From positions 4,384,251 to 4,448,250 of the forward strand of contig CM066924.1 in NCBI GenBank assembly GCA_033964015.1: 64,000 nt of DNA. The letters are read 5' to 3'. Positions 20,979-30,981 of the stretch are shown piece by piece. Under the pieces are notes generated by a model, which searched no databases, had not been told where the DNA came from, and saw only the letters and a list, made by a program, of their open reading frames with translations. Both the position numbers and the translations under genes were made by a program. Positions within the stretch are counted from its first letter, which is position 1. Every line of letters starts with the position of its first letter. Origin of the DNA: Scolanthus callimorphus (lineage: Eukaryota > Cnidaria > Anthozoa > Actiniaria > Edwardsiidae).

Positions 20979-21545
20979 TTACCGAGAGTTGAGCATCTGA
21001 GCCTCCCTGTGTGAAAGTCTAAAGGGGGGAAAGAGAAATATTAACATATACTTGTAGTTGTTTCTTTGGCTATTAACATAGTCCTGTAGTTGTTTCTTTG
21101 GCTCCGGTTTCCCGGAGGTTTCCGAGCCAGATGATGTTTTTTGTTCTTTCTTTACGATGTCTTTTCGATGTTTACGGTTTTGTGGGCGGGTGGGTATTCG
21201 TGTCGGTACTGTGAACAGTGGTGCTTTGGGTGGTGTCTTGACAGCCTTCGAGGTTGTAACTATGGTCCACGACTGCTCCACCCGGGGTGGAGGGGAGGGC
21301 CGCTTCGGACCTCGTCCTGTACTCTGGGAAACGTACTACGTCGGCCCACGTGCCTGTACAATCTCTTTCAAAGTGCTCACTAGATAAACATCGTCTACAT
21401 CGTAATGGTTGGTGGCATTCTTTTCTGACGTGAACGAAGCATCTACAGTTATAGCATACTTTTGCTAGGCAATCCGCAGCGATGTGACCAAGGATTCCAC
21501 ACTTTCTACAGGTCTGTTGTTGGTCTGTTGCGAGCTCGAGGCGGG
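20979..21545 (-). pseudogene. L4 ORF1 with three zinc knuckles
   Basis: On the minus strand between 21520 and 21380 come CRKCGILGHIAADC, CYNCRCFVHVRKEC and CRRCLSSEHFERDC, followed by TGTWADVVRFPE. The TWA-D/R-V-V/C signature after the knuckles also occurs in the ORF1 of L1 and L6, which ties these elements into one group. The tail is basic and P/T-rich (TRPQNRKHRKDIVKKEQK). The protein is expected to coat the LINE RNA. Confidence 0.7.
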
Positions 21546-21559
21546 GCGTACTTAAGAGG

Positions 21560-21655
21560 GATTAGCACCACACCACTTGAGGGGATTAGTCTCAAGTGGT
21601 TATTAGGTGCTAATCGCCTCCAATTATGAGCGCTTCACTGGCACGAATGCCAGTG
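21560..21655. repeat. Nested hairpin pair
   Basis: A double stem at 21560-21615: GATTAGCACC pairs with GGTGCTAATC, and inside it CCACTTGAG pairs with CTCAAGTGG. A second perfect hairpin follows at 21636-21655 (CACTGGCA-CGAA-TGCCAGTG). They lie just upstream of the L4 ORF1 and may be its 5' untranslated part or a separate small element. Confidence 0.6.
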
Positions 21656-21659
21656 TTAA

Positions 21660-22739
21660 CTTTATTTCGATTTCATCGGAGGTAATAAACTAGTTACAAC
21701 AATTGCTTCTCGGAAAATTACCTATACATTGATTTTGATTCTGCCTGTATTTATATTACAAAGTATGTTTTGGTATGTCCACACAAAGCCTGCTCTGGGC
21801 TTGTTATAATTGATAAGGACGTCATAATCAAAGCGTATATACATAATTAGGTTCCCCTTGAAAAGGTCAATAATAGAAGCAAGTTTATCTGTGGCATTAT
21901 CGAAAATAGCATTACGGTATCGCCATACATCTTCGGTTGGCTTTCTTAATTATAAAGTCCACCTGCTCTCCCCAGGCCAAGTCGTTGGACACGTATATGC
22001 CGATAAATTTAAACGACTTGACGCGCTCAATAGCAGAGCCGCCGACGGAGAGGGGAGGGCAGGTGAAGCTATTATACTTTAAGAAATCAACCGTCATTTC
22101 TTTGCACTTTTTAGGGTTTAGACGCATATTGTTGTCCGCCGCGAATGTATGAATACTGTTTACAATGTCTGCCATGACAGATGGCGAATTACGGGGAACT
22201 ACTTCCATTACCGTCAGATCATCAACATACTTTACTCGCGGGCCCCAATCCTTCGCTAGGTCATTGACCATGATACAGAATAGGATCGGGCTGAGTTTAG
22301 TCCCTTGGGGGATTCCTCCGTATAGTTGTAAAAAGGGAGAAATTGAGTTCGAGATCTTTACACACTGGGATCTATCAAGTAAAAAAGCTGCTATCCATCT
22401 AAGTAAGATGGGATGTATGTTGAAAGAGCTAAGTTTACTGAGCAGAATGTTATGATCAATGAGGTCAAATGCCTTGCGGAAGTCCGCGAAGAATAGTCTA
22501 ACCCAGCAGTTGCCAGAGTCAAGCGTCTCTAAGGCGAGGTGGAGGAGATAGACAATGGCGTGGCAGGTTGACTTGCCAGCCACGGCGAACTGTTTTGCGT
22601 CCAGATCACATAGCACATCTGGTAATATTCTGTTTAGTGTAAATCCTTCCATGAGTTTCGCCGTCTGACAGGTGAGGGAGACGGGCCTGATGTCGTCCTC
22701 GATGGTCTGCGCGGGGGTCTGTTTAGGCAATGGCCGCAA
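21660..22739 (-). mobile_element. LINE L10, jockey/CR1-like RT fragment
   Basis: A 275-codon open frame (22739-21912) encodes the C-terminal two thirds of a LINE reverse transcriptase. In order: DIRPVSLTCQTAKLMEGF, FADFRKAFDLIDH (catalytic Asp), GIPQGTKLSPILFCIMVNDL, the active site YVDDLTVMEV, and a thumb-like tail. It differs from the Tx1-type elements nearby. It is 5'-truncated exactly where the polymerase gene sequence begins at 22740, and about 250 bp of likely 3' UTR follow to 21660. Confidence 0.85.
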
Positions 22740-24260
22740 TGGCTACCGTCCAGAAACAATCACAGAGTCAACCGATTTTCCTGACTTGTACAATGAAATG
22801 ATAAGATATCTTTTAGAACTGTGTGCCGAATATCAAAAAGAAAAAAGCGGTTGGCAGTTTGATAAAGTGGAATACTTTGATATATATATATATATATTGA
22901 CCAGTTTAACCACTTTTTGCAAGTTCATCTATTCCCACACCATCAGACATTGCATCCAAGCATGCAATTATAAATATAAAGAATGAAGATCAAAAGTGTT
23001 TTAAATGGTGTGTAACAATAGCTGATGATGAACCAAAAATAATCCGAGAGGCTCACAAATGAAATTCGTAAAAAATCTGAAAAGTTTGACTGGACTGGGG
23101 TAGATTTCCTAAGTCCATTAAATCAAAGTGACAAGTTTGAAAAGCAAAATCCAGGTTATGCAGTAAATGTATCTAGATATGAAGATACAGTATATCCATT
23201 AAGAGCAAGTGAAAAAGATGTGAGAAAAAATTAAGAAATTAACCTACTCTTAATTTCAAACGATGAAACAAATCACTATTGTTGGATTAAGTACAAGAGT
23301 AGATTATTATCTTCTCAGGTAAATAACCACCAACACGTTCGATACTTTTGTAATAGGCGTGTCAACTCATTTCAATCAGAGAAATCATTAGAAAAGCATC
23401 TAAAATATTGTTCAATCACGAAGCAGTCAAGATAGAAATGCCAAAGGAGAAAGATGGAAAAAGATATTTTATTTCATTTAAAAATTACAACAGAAAAATG
23501 CGAGTCCCCTTTGTTGTTTATGCTGATTTAGAGTGCTATACAGAAAAAAATACATACATGCTATTCAAATCAAATTAAAAGCTTTACGAATCAATACCAA
23601 AAGCATAAGCCTTCAGGTTATTGCTATCTAATAGTGTTTTGACGGTAGCAAATTTCCACCCAACCTTGTACGATATACAGCTGAAAATCCTGATGAAGAT
23701 ATTGCTCAACATTTCATTGAAAATTTAGAGTCAGATATTAAAGGCATTTATAATAAATACAAGTTCCCTAGGAATGCAAAGATGGATTCAAAAGATAAAA
23801 AAGATTACAAAGCTGCTGCACATTGTCATATTTGTGATGGTGAATTGGAGAAGACAAGGTATTAGACCACTGTCACCTTTCAGGAAAGTACAGAGGCGCG
23901 GCACACAATTCATGTAATATAAATTATAAAATTCCAAAGTTCTTTCCTGCCATATTTCATAATCTTCCAGGTTATGACTCACACTTATTCATTAAGAACC
24001 TTGGTATAACAAAAAGTACAATAAACTGTATACTTAATAATGAGGAAAAGTACATTTCTTTTACTAAAAAAAATTTAGTTGACACCTTTACCAAAAAAGG
24101 TAAAAGGTTTGAAGTAAATCGAGAAATACGATTCATCGACTCTATTAAATTCATGGCAAACAAATTAGAAGGACTGGTTGATAATCTAACGAATTGTGGA
24201 AAGTGGGAGTCTTGCAAGCCTGGAGATTGTATTAAGAGATACATTAAAGACGGTAGAGTC
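22740..24260 (+). pseudogene. Family B DNA polymerase, piece 1 (N-term, exonuclease)
   Basis: First of four pieces of one plus-strand gene. Shifted frames give the N-terminal region (NEDQKCFKWCVTIADDEP), a C2H2-like finger (YFCNRCVNSFQSEKSLEKH near 23345-23405), the exonuclease motif VVYADLECY (about 23514) and a Cys/His cluster (HCHICDGELE, about 23820). The motif PGYDSHLFIKNLG (about 23970) follows. This is the protein-primed DNA polymerase type of Polinton/Maverick and related virus-like elements. Multiple frameshifts and stops, plus a TA microsatellite at 22880-22897, disable it. A LINE tail interrupts it at about 24261. Confidence 0.8.
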
Positions 24261-25195
24261 GTTCAGTTCAGTTTATTAGCACATATTTATATTACATTAT
24301 AAAAACAAGGTTATACACTACAAAAAGAAAACAACTATAACAAAGATTTATAATATATAGAAACAAAAGCAAAGTGCGTAGTGACCATAGTAGCGCATGG
24401 CTTTCGAGATGGTCACTACCACTGAGAATAGAGAGACTAATTACAATTATATAAGCTTACTACATAGAAATAATAAAAAAAAGTTTACAGTGTAGTTTGT
24501 TTTGGCACATTTTGTCATTTGTTTACTTTTATCAGTATTATTTGTGTAAAGAAAACAAAAAGAAATTAATAATTTTGGCTCTGAAGGAGGTGCTTTTTAT
24601 GATGACAAACAAAAATTTTAAATGGCATAATCTTAATGTTGTAAGGGACCATCTCCCATATTCTACTTGCAATTGCTTGAAAGCGTGAAAGTCCATAGTT
24701 TGTTCTGGAAGCTGGTCTGTATAGAGGCATATCGGGTATAATATTTATGTATTTCTGAGGCCAGGACAATCAAGTTATGGAGGGCAGTGGGGTTTGTTTT
24801 GGAAAATGTTTGATTTGATATATGAGAGAAACTATTTTAATGTTGAACATGCTATCAAGATTATGAATTTCTAAAAGCTTATAATATTTGGATGCATTTT
24901 CTCTTCTGGAAGCAAAAAAGATGGATTTTATACATTTGTTCATTTTGAACTTTACAGATTTAAGGCGAGTTTGGCATGCAGTTCCCCAGCTCATAAGGCC
25001 ATAGGAAATATAAGGGTAAATAAAGCTATAATAAAGTTGCCTGACTGTGCTAAGGGGTAGATAATATCGTAATTTATTTAGGATTCCTGTGTTTTTTGAT
25101 AAAGAGCAATTAACATGTTTGATTTGTGCATTCCATTACAGGTGGTCATCAATAGAGATTCAGTTTAAGGGTATTGGTAATTGTAAGCAATGTAA
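24261..25195 (-). mobile_element. LINE L11, 3' end, inserted in the polymerase gene
   Basis: Minus-strand LINE tail. Frames 24994-24770 (VKFKMNKCIKSIFFASRREN) and 24769-24566 (YGLSRFQAIASRIWEMVPYN) are the C-terminal region of CR1/L2-type ORF2. The 3' end at 24262-24275 carries ACTGAACTGAACGAC after AATAA-like sequence, a common LINE tail repeat. It is strongly 5'-truncated, and polymerase sequence resumes on its far side at about 25200. Confidence 0.75.
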
Positions 25196-25199
25196 GAAT

Positions 25200-25389
25200 T
25201 GTTTGTTGTTTGTTGCCTTTCTCCAAAGGATAAGAATCTAGTTCAAACAAAAAGCATTTCGGAGATGATAGGATTAATATGATGCTAAAAAAGGGTGTGT
25301 TCCCATATGACTGGTTTGATAACTTTGATTAAATATCTTATACCAAGAGAGGATTACCAAGAGTTTCCATATTTACTATGTACGCCCGA
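25200..25389 (+). pseudogene. Family B DNA polymerase, piece 2
   Basis: A short stretch in the polymerase frame encodes KHFGDDRINMMLKKGVFPYD followed by WFDNFD, then a stop. This segment joins the exonuclease part to the palm in the family. It lies between the LINE L11 tail and a MITE, so one gene is recognisable through its insertions. Confidence 0.7.
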
Positions 25390-25652
25390 ATCACAGTCAG
25401 AAAAGTGTCTATTTTTAGAACTAGGATGCCCGCGATAATTCGTCATCCACAGGGTTCCCACTTTCTCGCCACGCGAACAGTTGTGAGATCCAGCCTAAAT
25501 TTAAAAATGGAAAAACCGTTAAAATCGCAAAGATAAGGTAGAATATTCCCTATTTTGTTGTGTATTGGGTATATGAGCATTCGAGCCTGAGCATTCGAAT
25601 ACTTTCGTGCGCGAAACTCAAATCTAAAAATAGACACTTTTCTGACTGTGAT
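25390..25652. mobile_element. MITE with 30-bp terminal inverted repeats
   Basis: ATCACAGTCAGAAAAGTGTC followed by TATTTTTAGA opens at 25390, and its exact complement closes at 25652. Internal sequence is non-coding. Total length is 263 bp. A clear target-site duplication is not visible, so the superfamily is open. Confidence 0.75.
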
Positions 25653-25724
25653 GTGGACAAATACAGTAGGGAAAGAGTCTAACTCTTGTTAATCCACTCT
25701 TGCTTGTACACAATTACCTTTTAA

Positions 25725-26397
25725 GGTTACTGAGAACCTTCGCGGCACGTCATCGGAAAAACAATCATACACGTCCTTAGTTTAACCAAAACATGTCAAC
25801 CTATATATCGTTGGAAAGCTTATAGAATGGACTATGGCAAAAAGAAATCAGTTTTTGATATCTGTATTTTTTTTTATAGCATTGATTGAATATTTTGGTG
25901 TGCCATTTTCGGAACTACTGGACCTTGACTCCCAAGTAACATATTATTTTAATCCTTAAAGGTGTTTCTCAAAAACCGTGTCTGCGTTTTTTAAAATTTT
26001 GTCTAGTTCAAAAGTTATGAATTTTTAAATTTTTAGAGCGTGAAAATTCAGTAAAATTTGACCTTCAAAATTTAAAAGTTTGATAACTTTTGAACAAAGC
26101 AAAATTTTAAAAATCGCAGACACGGTTTTTGAGAAACACCTTTAAGGATTAAAACAATGTGTTACTTGGGAGTCAAGGTCGAGCTGTTCGACAGGGTTAT
26201 CTCTTGAAAATGTCGCAGACGATGTTTTTATAAAACCTTTAAAAAAACTATATTTATGAAAAAATTACTTCTTTTCGCCATAGCCCGCTAGTCCATTCTA
26301 TAAGCTTTCCAACGATATATAGGTTGACATGTTTTGGTTAAACTAAGGACGTGTATGATTGTTTTTTCGAGCACGTGCGCGAAGGTTCTCAGTAACC
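25725..26397. mobile_element. 673-bp fold-back element flanked by TTAA
   Basis: The whole element is a pair of arms of about 335 bp facing each other. The left arm opens GGTTACTGAGAACCTTCGCG and the right arm ends with its complement. Mid-arm blocks also pair (TATATATCGTTGGAAAGCTT... at 25802 with its complement at about 26300; TTGACTCCCAAGTAACA at 25926 with 26160). TTAA lies on both sides (25721-25724 and 26398-26401), as expected for piggyBac- or Kolobok-type insertion. It separates polymerase pieces 2 and 3. Confidence 0.8.
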
Positions 26398-26714
26398 TTA
26401 AAGAAGAATTTTACTCTAAACTCAATGACTCTGACATATCAGATGAAGATTACGAACATGCTCAAAAAGTGTGGAAAACCTTTGGAATGAAAACAATGAG
26501 AGATTATCATGATGTTTATCTAAAGTCGGATGTACTCTTGTTAGCTGACGTATTTGAAAATTTTAGAGATGTTTGTATTAAATACTATGGATTAGATCCA
26601 ACCTGGTACTTCACAGCACCTGGATTAGCTTGGGACGCAGCTTTGAAAATTATAAAGGTTAAATTGGAACTTTTGGCAGACTACGATATGCTTTTAATGA
26701 TTGAGCAAGGTATT
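26398..26714 (+). pseudogene. Family B DNA polymerase, piece 3
   Basis: The frame KEEFYSKLNDSDISDEDYEH leads into YHDVYLKSDVLLLADVFENF and GLDPTWYFTAPGLAWDA. This is the end of the exonuclease domain (YLKSDVLLLADVF holds the Exo III Asp) and the start of the polymerase part. No lesion is seen inside this piece. It is cut after IEQGI by the Academ-type transposon; the family continues RGG, and that sequence appears at 33085 beyond the transposon. Confidence 0.85.
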
Positions 26715-26872
26715 TAGTCCAGTCAATCTGTGATTTGGGTGGAACTAATTGCAACAAAAACTTTTTCACCGCTATATGATAGGTTAAGGTGACCCTAGTA
26801 ACATACTAAAAATCCCAAAAAATCCCTGCAGGGGAACATGCCAAACAACAGCGATTATTATTTTAAGCTTAT

Positions 26873-27042
26873 ACCACAGGGTACCCGCGTCGAGTAAGAA
26901 CGTAATAACACTTTAAACGGCATTTCTTCGTCCGGTATTCTGGTATTTTATTCTCGGTGACTCACACTCAGTCAACCCGCAATTTCAAGACTTTTAAAAA
27001 CCTGAAATACCTAAAACAGCAATCCCATACCACAGGGTACCC
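26873..27042. promoter_or_regulatory. Subterminal repeats of the Academ-type element (left)
   Basis: ACCACAGGGTACCC occurs at 26873-26886 (inside the TIR) and again at 27029-27042 (inside the element). Its complement occurs twice at the other end (32741-32754 and 32899-32912). Paired subterminal motifs like these are typical transposase-binding sites. Confidence 0.55.
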
Positions 27043-27436
27043 GTGTCGCATATTTTTTTTGAGTCTCCAAACAGTTTCATTTCATTTTAACATTACTATG
27101 CTCCTCTATCTGATGACTATGGTAGATTTTCAGGCTATTACATTTCAGCTTATTCAACTTTCTTCTGTATAGCTAAAATAACACAAGTGTCAGTAATATA
27201 CAAACTGCTGTTGCAAGCATCACATACTGATCAATGACAAAATACGAGAAATATCTTCCGTTACTAAAGTACTCTCACGGCCTAAACCTATTCTTTGATT
27301 ATTGTAATCAAGTTATCTTATTTGGCTATATCAAAATAGAAAATGAGACTGATATCTTTAGCCTTACTACCCAAAGCTCAAAAAAATATATCCTCGACGG
27401 CTACTTTCTTTTCAAAGTCATTGTTTGAAAAACGTT

Positions 27437-29653
27437 TCAGTCATCCGCATCTTCTCCGCCAAGATCTGGTACTGGCGAATTTAGACAGCTCTGTCCCTTG
27501 CACACGCCACACGCAGGTGAGCACTCTAGCCCATGTTTCTTACAACTACATCTCTGGGTGCTGCAGTTTGACTTGCAGTTACATCGGACCATTTCCAGAA
27601 GAGACTCGTGTGCTGCTTTAAGGTGAGTTGTCGTTGGCAATAGCTGCCCTTCAGAGAGGTTCCAGCCCCAGTCAGTCGGCTGTAGCGCGGCCGCGCCCCC
27701 CTTCCATTGTTGTACTTGATAAAACACTCTCCTACTGTGATGGATGGCAGCAGCTGAGGAGGGAGGGAGATTCTCTGGCTGTAGGAACGAGGATCCCGTT
27801 GACACCTTCTGACAAAATCGGGTGTATCGCATCGCATCCAAATTTTCATTTGGCTTTCCACCGCAAAGACAAACAAGAGCAGCCTCTCCAGCCTTGGCAA
27901 TGTCTTCCTTAGATGTTTCACTCGAGAGAAAGACGCTTGCCTGCTGGCGGAAGTGTTCGTCGCTCTCGAGTTTCTTCAAAGCGACCGCTTTTCCGATTCC
28001 GTATACCCGTGATGTCGTGTCACATCCAAGAATTGCATGCACGAACAAGATGTTCGTGCAGACTGCGTTACCAAGTGCGCGCTGGGCTTTCTTGATGTCC
28101 CATACTCTTCGTGTTTGCGCTCTTTTGCGGGGCTCAGGGGCGAAGAAAATGTCTTGAGAGTCAGGCCTTACATGGAAACAAAGAAGTATTATGAGGTCTG
28201 TATCGTCGCCGATCAGCGCAGTGACATTGGTTCTCGCCTCCTCTACTGCTTTCTGGACGATCAAGCAATCTGCATCTCCTGTTGCACGAACAACAGTACA
28301 TGCAGATTCGGAAAGCTTGTTTGCCAAAGCATCGATGAATCTTTGCTTGTTTTCTTTGTTAGCTAGGAATGCTTGTTTGGTTGCGCTCAGATGCATGCTG
28401 CCTTCAAACGTCGTGGTTGGTGCGTAGGCGCCGGTTCTTCTTTGATGGGTGCAGTCCTTTGTTGACGGGCCGTTTTCATAGCCATCAAAAACGACTGTAG
28501 CATTCCCATATCTGCGTTTTACGTACTGAACATAGAGATCAATAATAGAGTCATATGTGACGCCCCGAGGCCAAGGAATCCGATGTAAGAGAGCACCACC
28601 GTCGAGGATGAAACTGATACCAGTGGTTGGGAGGGTAGCTGCGCATTGCTCTTTGGCTTTTGCCCATAACGCGTCAGCTAAAACCGGCTTGTTTGCCTGT
28701 CTAGGCAGGAGGGATGACTCAAACAGAGCTGGCGGGAAGCTACACATTTCATATTTGAACATCTCCAGAGGATTAGCGAATCTTCCCGATGTGGCCACAA
28801 CACTCAGTCGCTGAAATAGCAGTTGCGGGTCAACTTGAACTTGGGCGCCAGAAAACGCCACAGATGTCTTCGATGCAAACGTAACAGTTTGGTCCTTTCG
28901 ACGGAATGAAAACTCTAGAGCGTTTTTGCCCACCATTGAGTCCAAAATCTTGCACCCAACCTCCTTGGCTTTATCTGCGTTAACACGCCGATCCGCAACC
29001 ACTCCAGTGGTAATGTTTCGTAATGAGGGGTCTCCACTAAACGGACTACGTTCGGTGAGATAGCGGGAAACCGTTTTTAAGTCCCGGAAGTCACGTTTCT
29101 TTCTCGCAGCAGTGGTATCCTTGTGCTGCTCGCTGGTCAGATAGTTTACTCCCGTCATGCTTTGCATGGCGTTGTTGATTTGCGCGCAAGCAGGCATGGA
29201 GAGTAACCACACTAAGCGTTGAATCTCACCCATGCCCCTCCCTCGCGTTAGACCACCGCTGGTCTTGACGCTTCTCATCAGGACTTGTTCTATTGCTAGA
29301 TCGGTGGACAGCCCGGCCCAATATCGATCGCTCCTCCTTACGACATGCAGTCCGTCCTGGAAACTTCGATAGACATCGGGGTGAGTTTCTTCCAACTCGC
29401 GCATTGTCTGGATATAAATGTACGTAGACTTTGCGTAAAGATTGTGGCCTGCGGCGGCAAAAAACGGCAGCATGTCGAAAACAGCTTGCAGGTGGAGCTC
29501 AAAGTTGCCTGCCCTTTCCGCCTTAATGAAACGTCGAAGAATGTCGATCATTTCCATATATAGGGTCCATAGAACTGCTGTCCTTCGAGTGTTCATTTGG
29601 CTCTTTGTACGCTCAAGTTTTTCGGATAGAACATGAAAATCTCTGACGAGCAT
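27437..29653 (-). CDS. XPG-like nuclease and CXC-domain part of transposon protein
   Basis: A 738-codon open frame. Residues 1-145 include the motif VLMRSVKTSGGLTRGRGM. Residues 347-555 form a PIN/XPG-type nuclease: Asp351 (FILDGG), Asp390 (VVFDGYE), Asp460 and Asp462 (GDADCLIV), Asp483/484/486 (GDDTDLIIL) and GCDTTSRVYGIGK, the acidic cluster expected for metal-dependent flap or strand cleavage. Residues 690-725 are a Tesmin/TSO1-type CXC zinc domain. The first 20 codons overlap the upstream frame, so the start is set by a frameshift rather than a true start codon. Role in transposition is inferred from family make-up. Confidence 0.8.
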   Translation of the reverse strand: MLVRDFHVLSEKLERTKSQMNTRRTAVLWTLYMEMIDILRRFIKAERAGNFELHLQAVFDMLPFFAAAGHNLYAKSTYIYIQTMRELEETHPDVYRSFQDGLHVVRRSDRYWAGLSTDLAIEQVLMRSVKTSGGLTRGRGMGEIQRLVWLLSMPACAQINNAMQSMTGVNYLTSEQHKDTTAARKKRDFRDLKTVSRYLTERSPFSGDPSLRNITTGVVADRRVNADKAKEVGCKILDSMVGKNALEFSFRRKDQTVTFASKTSVAFSGAQVQVDPQLLFQRLSVVATSGRFANPLEMFKYEMCSFPPALFESSLLPRQANKPVLADALWAKAKEQCAATLPTTGISFILDGGALLHRIPWPRGVTYDSIIDLYVQYVKRRYGNATVVFDGYENGPSTKDCTHQRRTGAYAPTTTFEGSMHLSATKQAFLANKENKQRFIDALANKLSESACTVVRATGDADCLIVQKAVEEARTNVTALIGDDTDLIILLCFHVRPDSQDIFFAPEPRKRAQTRRVWDIKKAQRALGNAVCTNILFVHAILGCDTTSRVYGIGKAVALKKLESDEHFRQQASVFLSSETSKEDIAKAGEAALVCLCGGKPNENLDAMRYTRFCQKVSTGSSFLQPENLPPSSAAAIHHSRRVFYQVQQWKGGAAALQPTDWGWNLSEGQLLPTTTHLKAAHESLLEMVRCNCKSNCSTQRCSCKKHGLECSPACGVCKGQSCLNSPVPDLGGEDADD

Positions 29654-30981
29654 GCCTCTTCTGCTCCGATCTCACCTTTAACTAACTGTTCATAGAGAAC
29701 GCGCGCCTTCTCTAGATCCCTGTCGTTGGAACTATGAAATGCTTCAGCTGCTGCACCGGGCTCATTGAACTCGGTCGGGGCCTCATCTTGGGGTTGTGGG
29801 TCTTCTTCCTGTGGTTCTCCAACATCCGCTGTGCGTTCGCTGACGTCCAAAGCATCTCCTTCATCTGATAGATTGAATGTTTCACTAACTAACAGCGAAT
29901 TCAGAGCTGCGTCTACCAGGAAATGTCCTCGGGTAATGGTATTTTTTGCATATACCTGTTCTAACACATCTTCCAGGCCTGACCCTGCCATAATGTGGCC
30001 AACGCAGCCTAGAAAACTCATCTCGATGTGCAAGCCACCTAGCCTAACAACAATAGACCTCATTTCACTGTTCTCTGGCTCGTTTCGCGTAATCGACAGA
30101 GCTTTCCACCAGAGAGGCTGGTCAAATGTTACTATTGGCGTGACATTGTAGCGTTTCGCTTGACGTGCAATAAATAGAAGAGTTGAATTAATGCAGGTCA
30201 TGTCCCCAGGGTCCAAGTCTACCATGGGCAAGAAAAGTATGGCTGACTTTCCTGGGTGAGTGCCACTGAACACTAATTGCATTGTGCCTGCCCATGCCGG
30301 TTGCGGAGATCGCATCAGCGGCAGGGTCAACTTGTACAGCAAATCTAAATTAGAGGTACCGTCTTTAACTTTGAGATCCTCCAGTTCCTTATAAACCAAC
30401 GGTGCCAAATCTCCTACGGGTCCTTTGTATCCCACAATGTCTATTTTTCCCGCTGCAGCAATCTCTTCCTTGGTAACTGACCTTTTCGGTACTGGCCGAC
30501 TCCCCATCGTACCGGGGGTAATAGTGGCTATAATGCCCATTCCGTGGAAAGTGTCTAATCCATCGAGTGTCCTGATGTTGTGGTCTACGTTATCAGCAAC
30601 GTGCTGAATGAAACCACCCGGGAATGTATATCCTGGGATATCAGTGCCTTGTTCCACTGCTGCGCTTCTCTCGAAGTTTTGTACCGTAGCATAGGACGCG
30701 CTGAACCCGTGGGCGTTCAAAGTGTCGATTAAAAAGTTCGATGAAAAGTGATGATGCATTTGCACCGCAAGACCGAGTTGTAAAGGCGCTAGGATTGCTC
30801 TAGGCCTAGCCCCCTGGGCAAGCGCCTGTCCCAACGATGCAACTTTTAGCTCAGTGTTTTTTCCGGACAAAAGAACCGAGAGAAAAGCCTTTAGTAAACA
30901 AGGCACAAAATCCGGCGCCCTTTCTAGTGTCACGTCCTCTGCACTAGGGTAGGTTTTGGCCCCTGTATTGTCTAAGTCTTT
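29593..30981 (-). CDS. DDE-like transposase part of transposon protein
   Basis: A long frame, read from about 30981 (DNTGAKTYPSAEDVTLERAP) with no ATG because it joins the upstream part by a frameshift. Candidate catalytic residues, numbered from the GTG at 30933, are Asp114 or Asp117 in HVADNVDHN, Asp271 in IVTFDQPLWWKA and Glu304 in GGLHIEMSFLG. The D-D-E order and the conserved surroundings suggest an RNase H-fold transposase. The tail (residues 360-420) is acidic and low in complexity. The last codons run into a shifted frame at about 29640. Confidence 0.7.
   Translation of the reverse strand, partial: KDLDNTGAKTYPSAEDVTLERAPDFVPCLLKAFLSVLLSGKNTELKVASLGQALAQGARPRAILAPLQLGLAVQMHHHFSSNFLIDTLNAHGFSASYATVQNFERSAAVEQGTDIPGYTFPGGFIQHVADNVDHNIRTLDGLDTFHGMGIIATITPGTMGSRPVPKRSVTKEEIAAAGKIDIVGYKGPVGDLAPLVYKELEDLKVKDGTSNLDLLYKLTLPLMRSPQPAWAGTMQLVFSGTHPGKSAILFLPMVDLDPGDMTCINSTLLFIARQAKRYNVTPIVTFDQPLWWKALSITRNEPENSEMRSIVVRLGGLHIEMSFLGCVGHIMAGSGLEDVLEQVYAKNTITRGHFLVDAALNSLLVSETFNLSDEGDALDVSERTADVGEPQEEDPQPQDEAPTEFNEPGAAAEAFHSSNDRDLEKARVLYEQLVKGEIGAEEACSSEIFMFYPKNLSVQRAK

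Larger units (their letters stand above)
18482..21560 (-). mobile_element. LINE L4, Tx1-like, near full length but broken
   Basis: Minus-strand LINE. ORF1 (about 21545-20979) has three zinc knuckles. ORF2 has an endonuclease (IQETHIDS, GGDWNCVELERDKRG near 20560, SDHDVLSL near 20310), a connecting region (20180-19692), a reverse transcriptase (SLDQEKAFDRVD and the RQGCP motif, 19015-19425), and a C-terminal part (18742-18515). Several frameshifts interrupt ORF2, and the YADD box lies in a shifted frame near 18970. The 3' end stops in U2-U1 spacer sequence at 18481. Confidence 0.8.

Noticed and set aside
27526..30151. Plus-strand frames of 60-135 codons opposite the transposon gene
   Set aside because: They are mirror frames of the well-supported minus-strand nuclease and transposase coding sequence.
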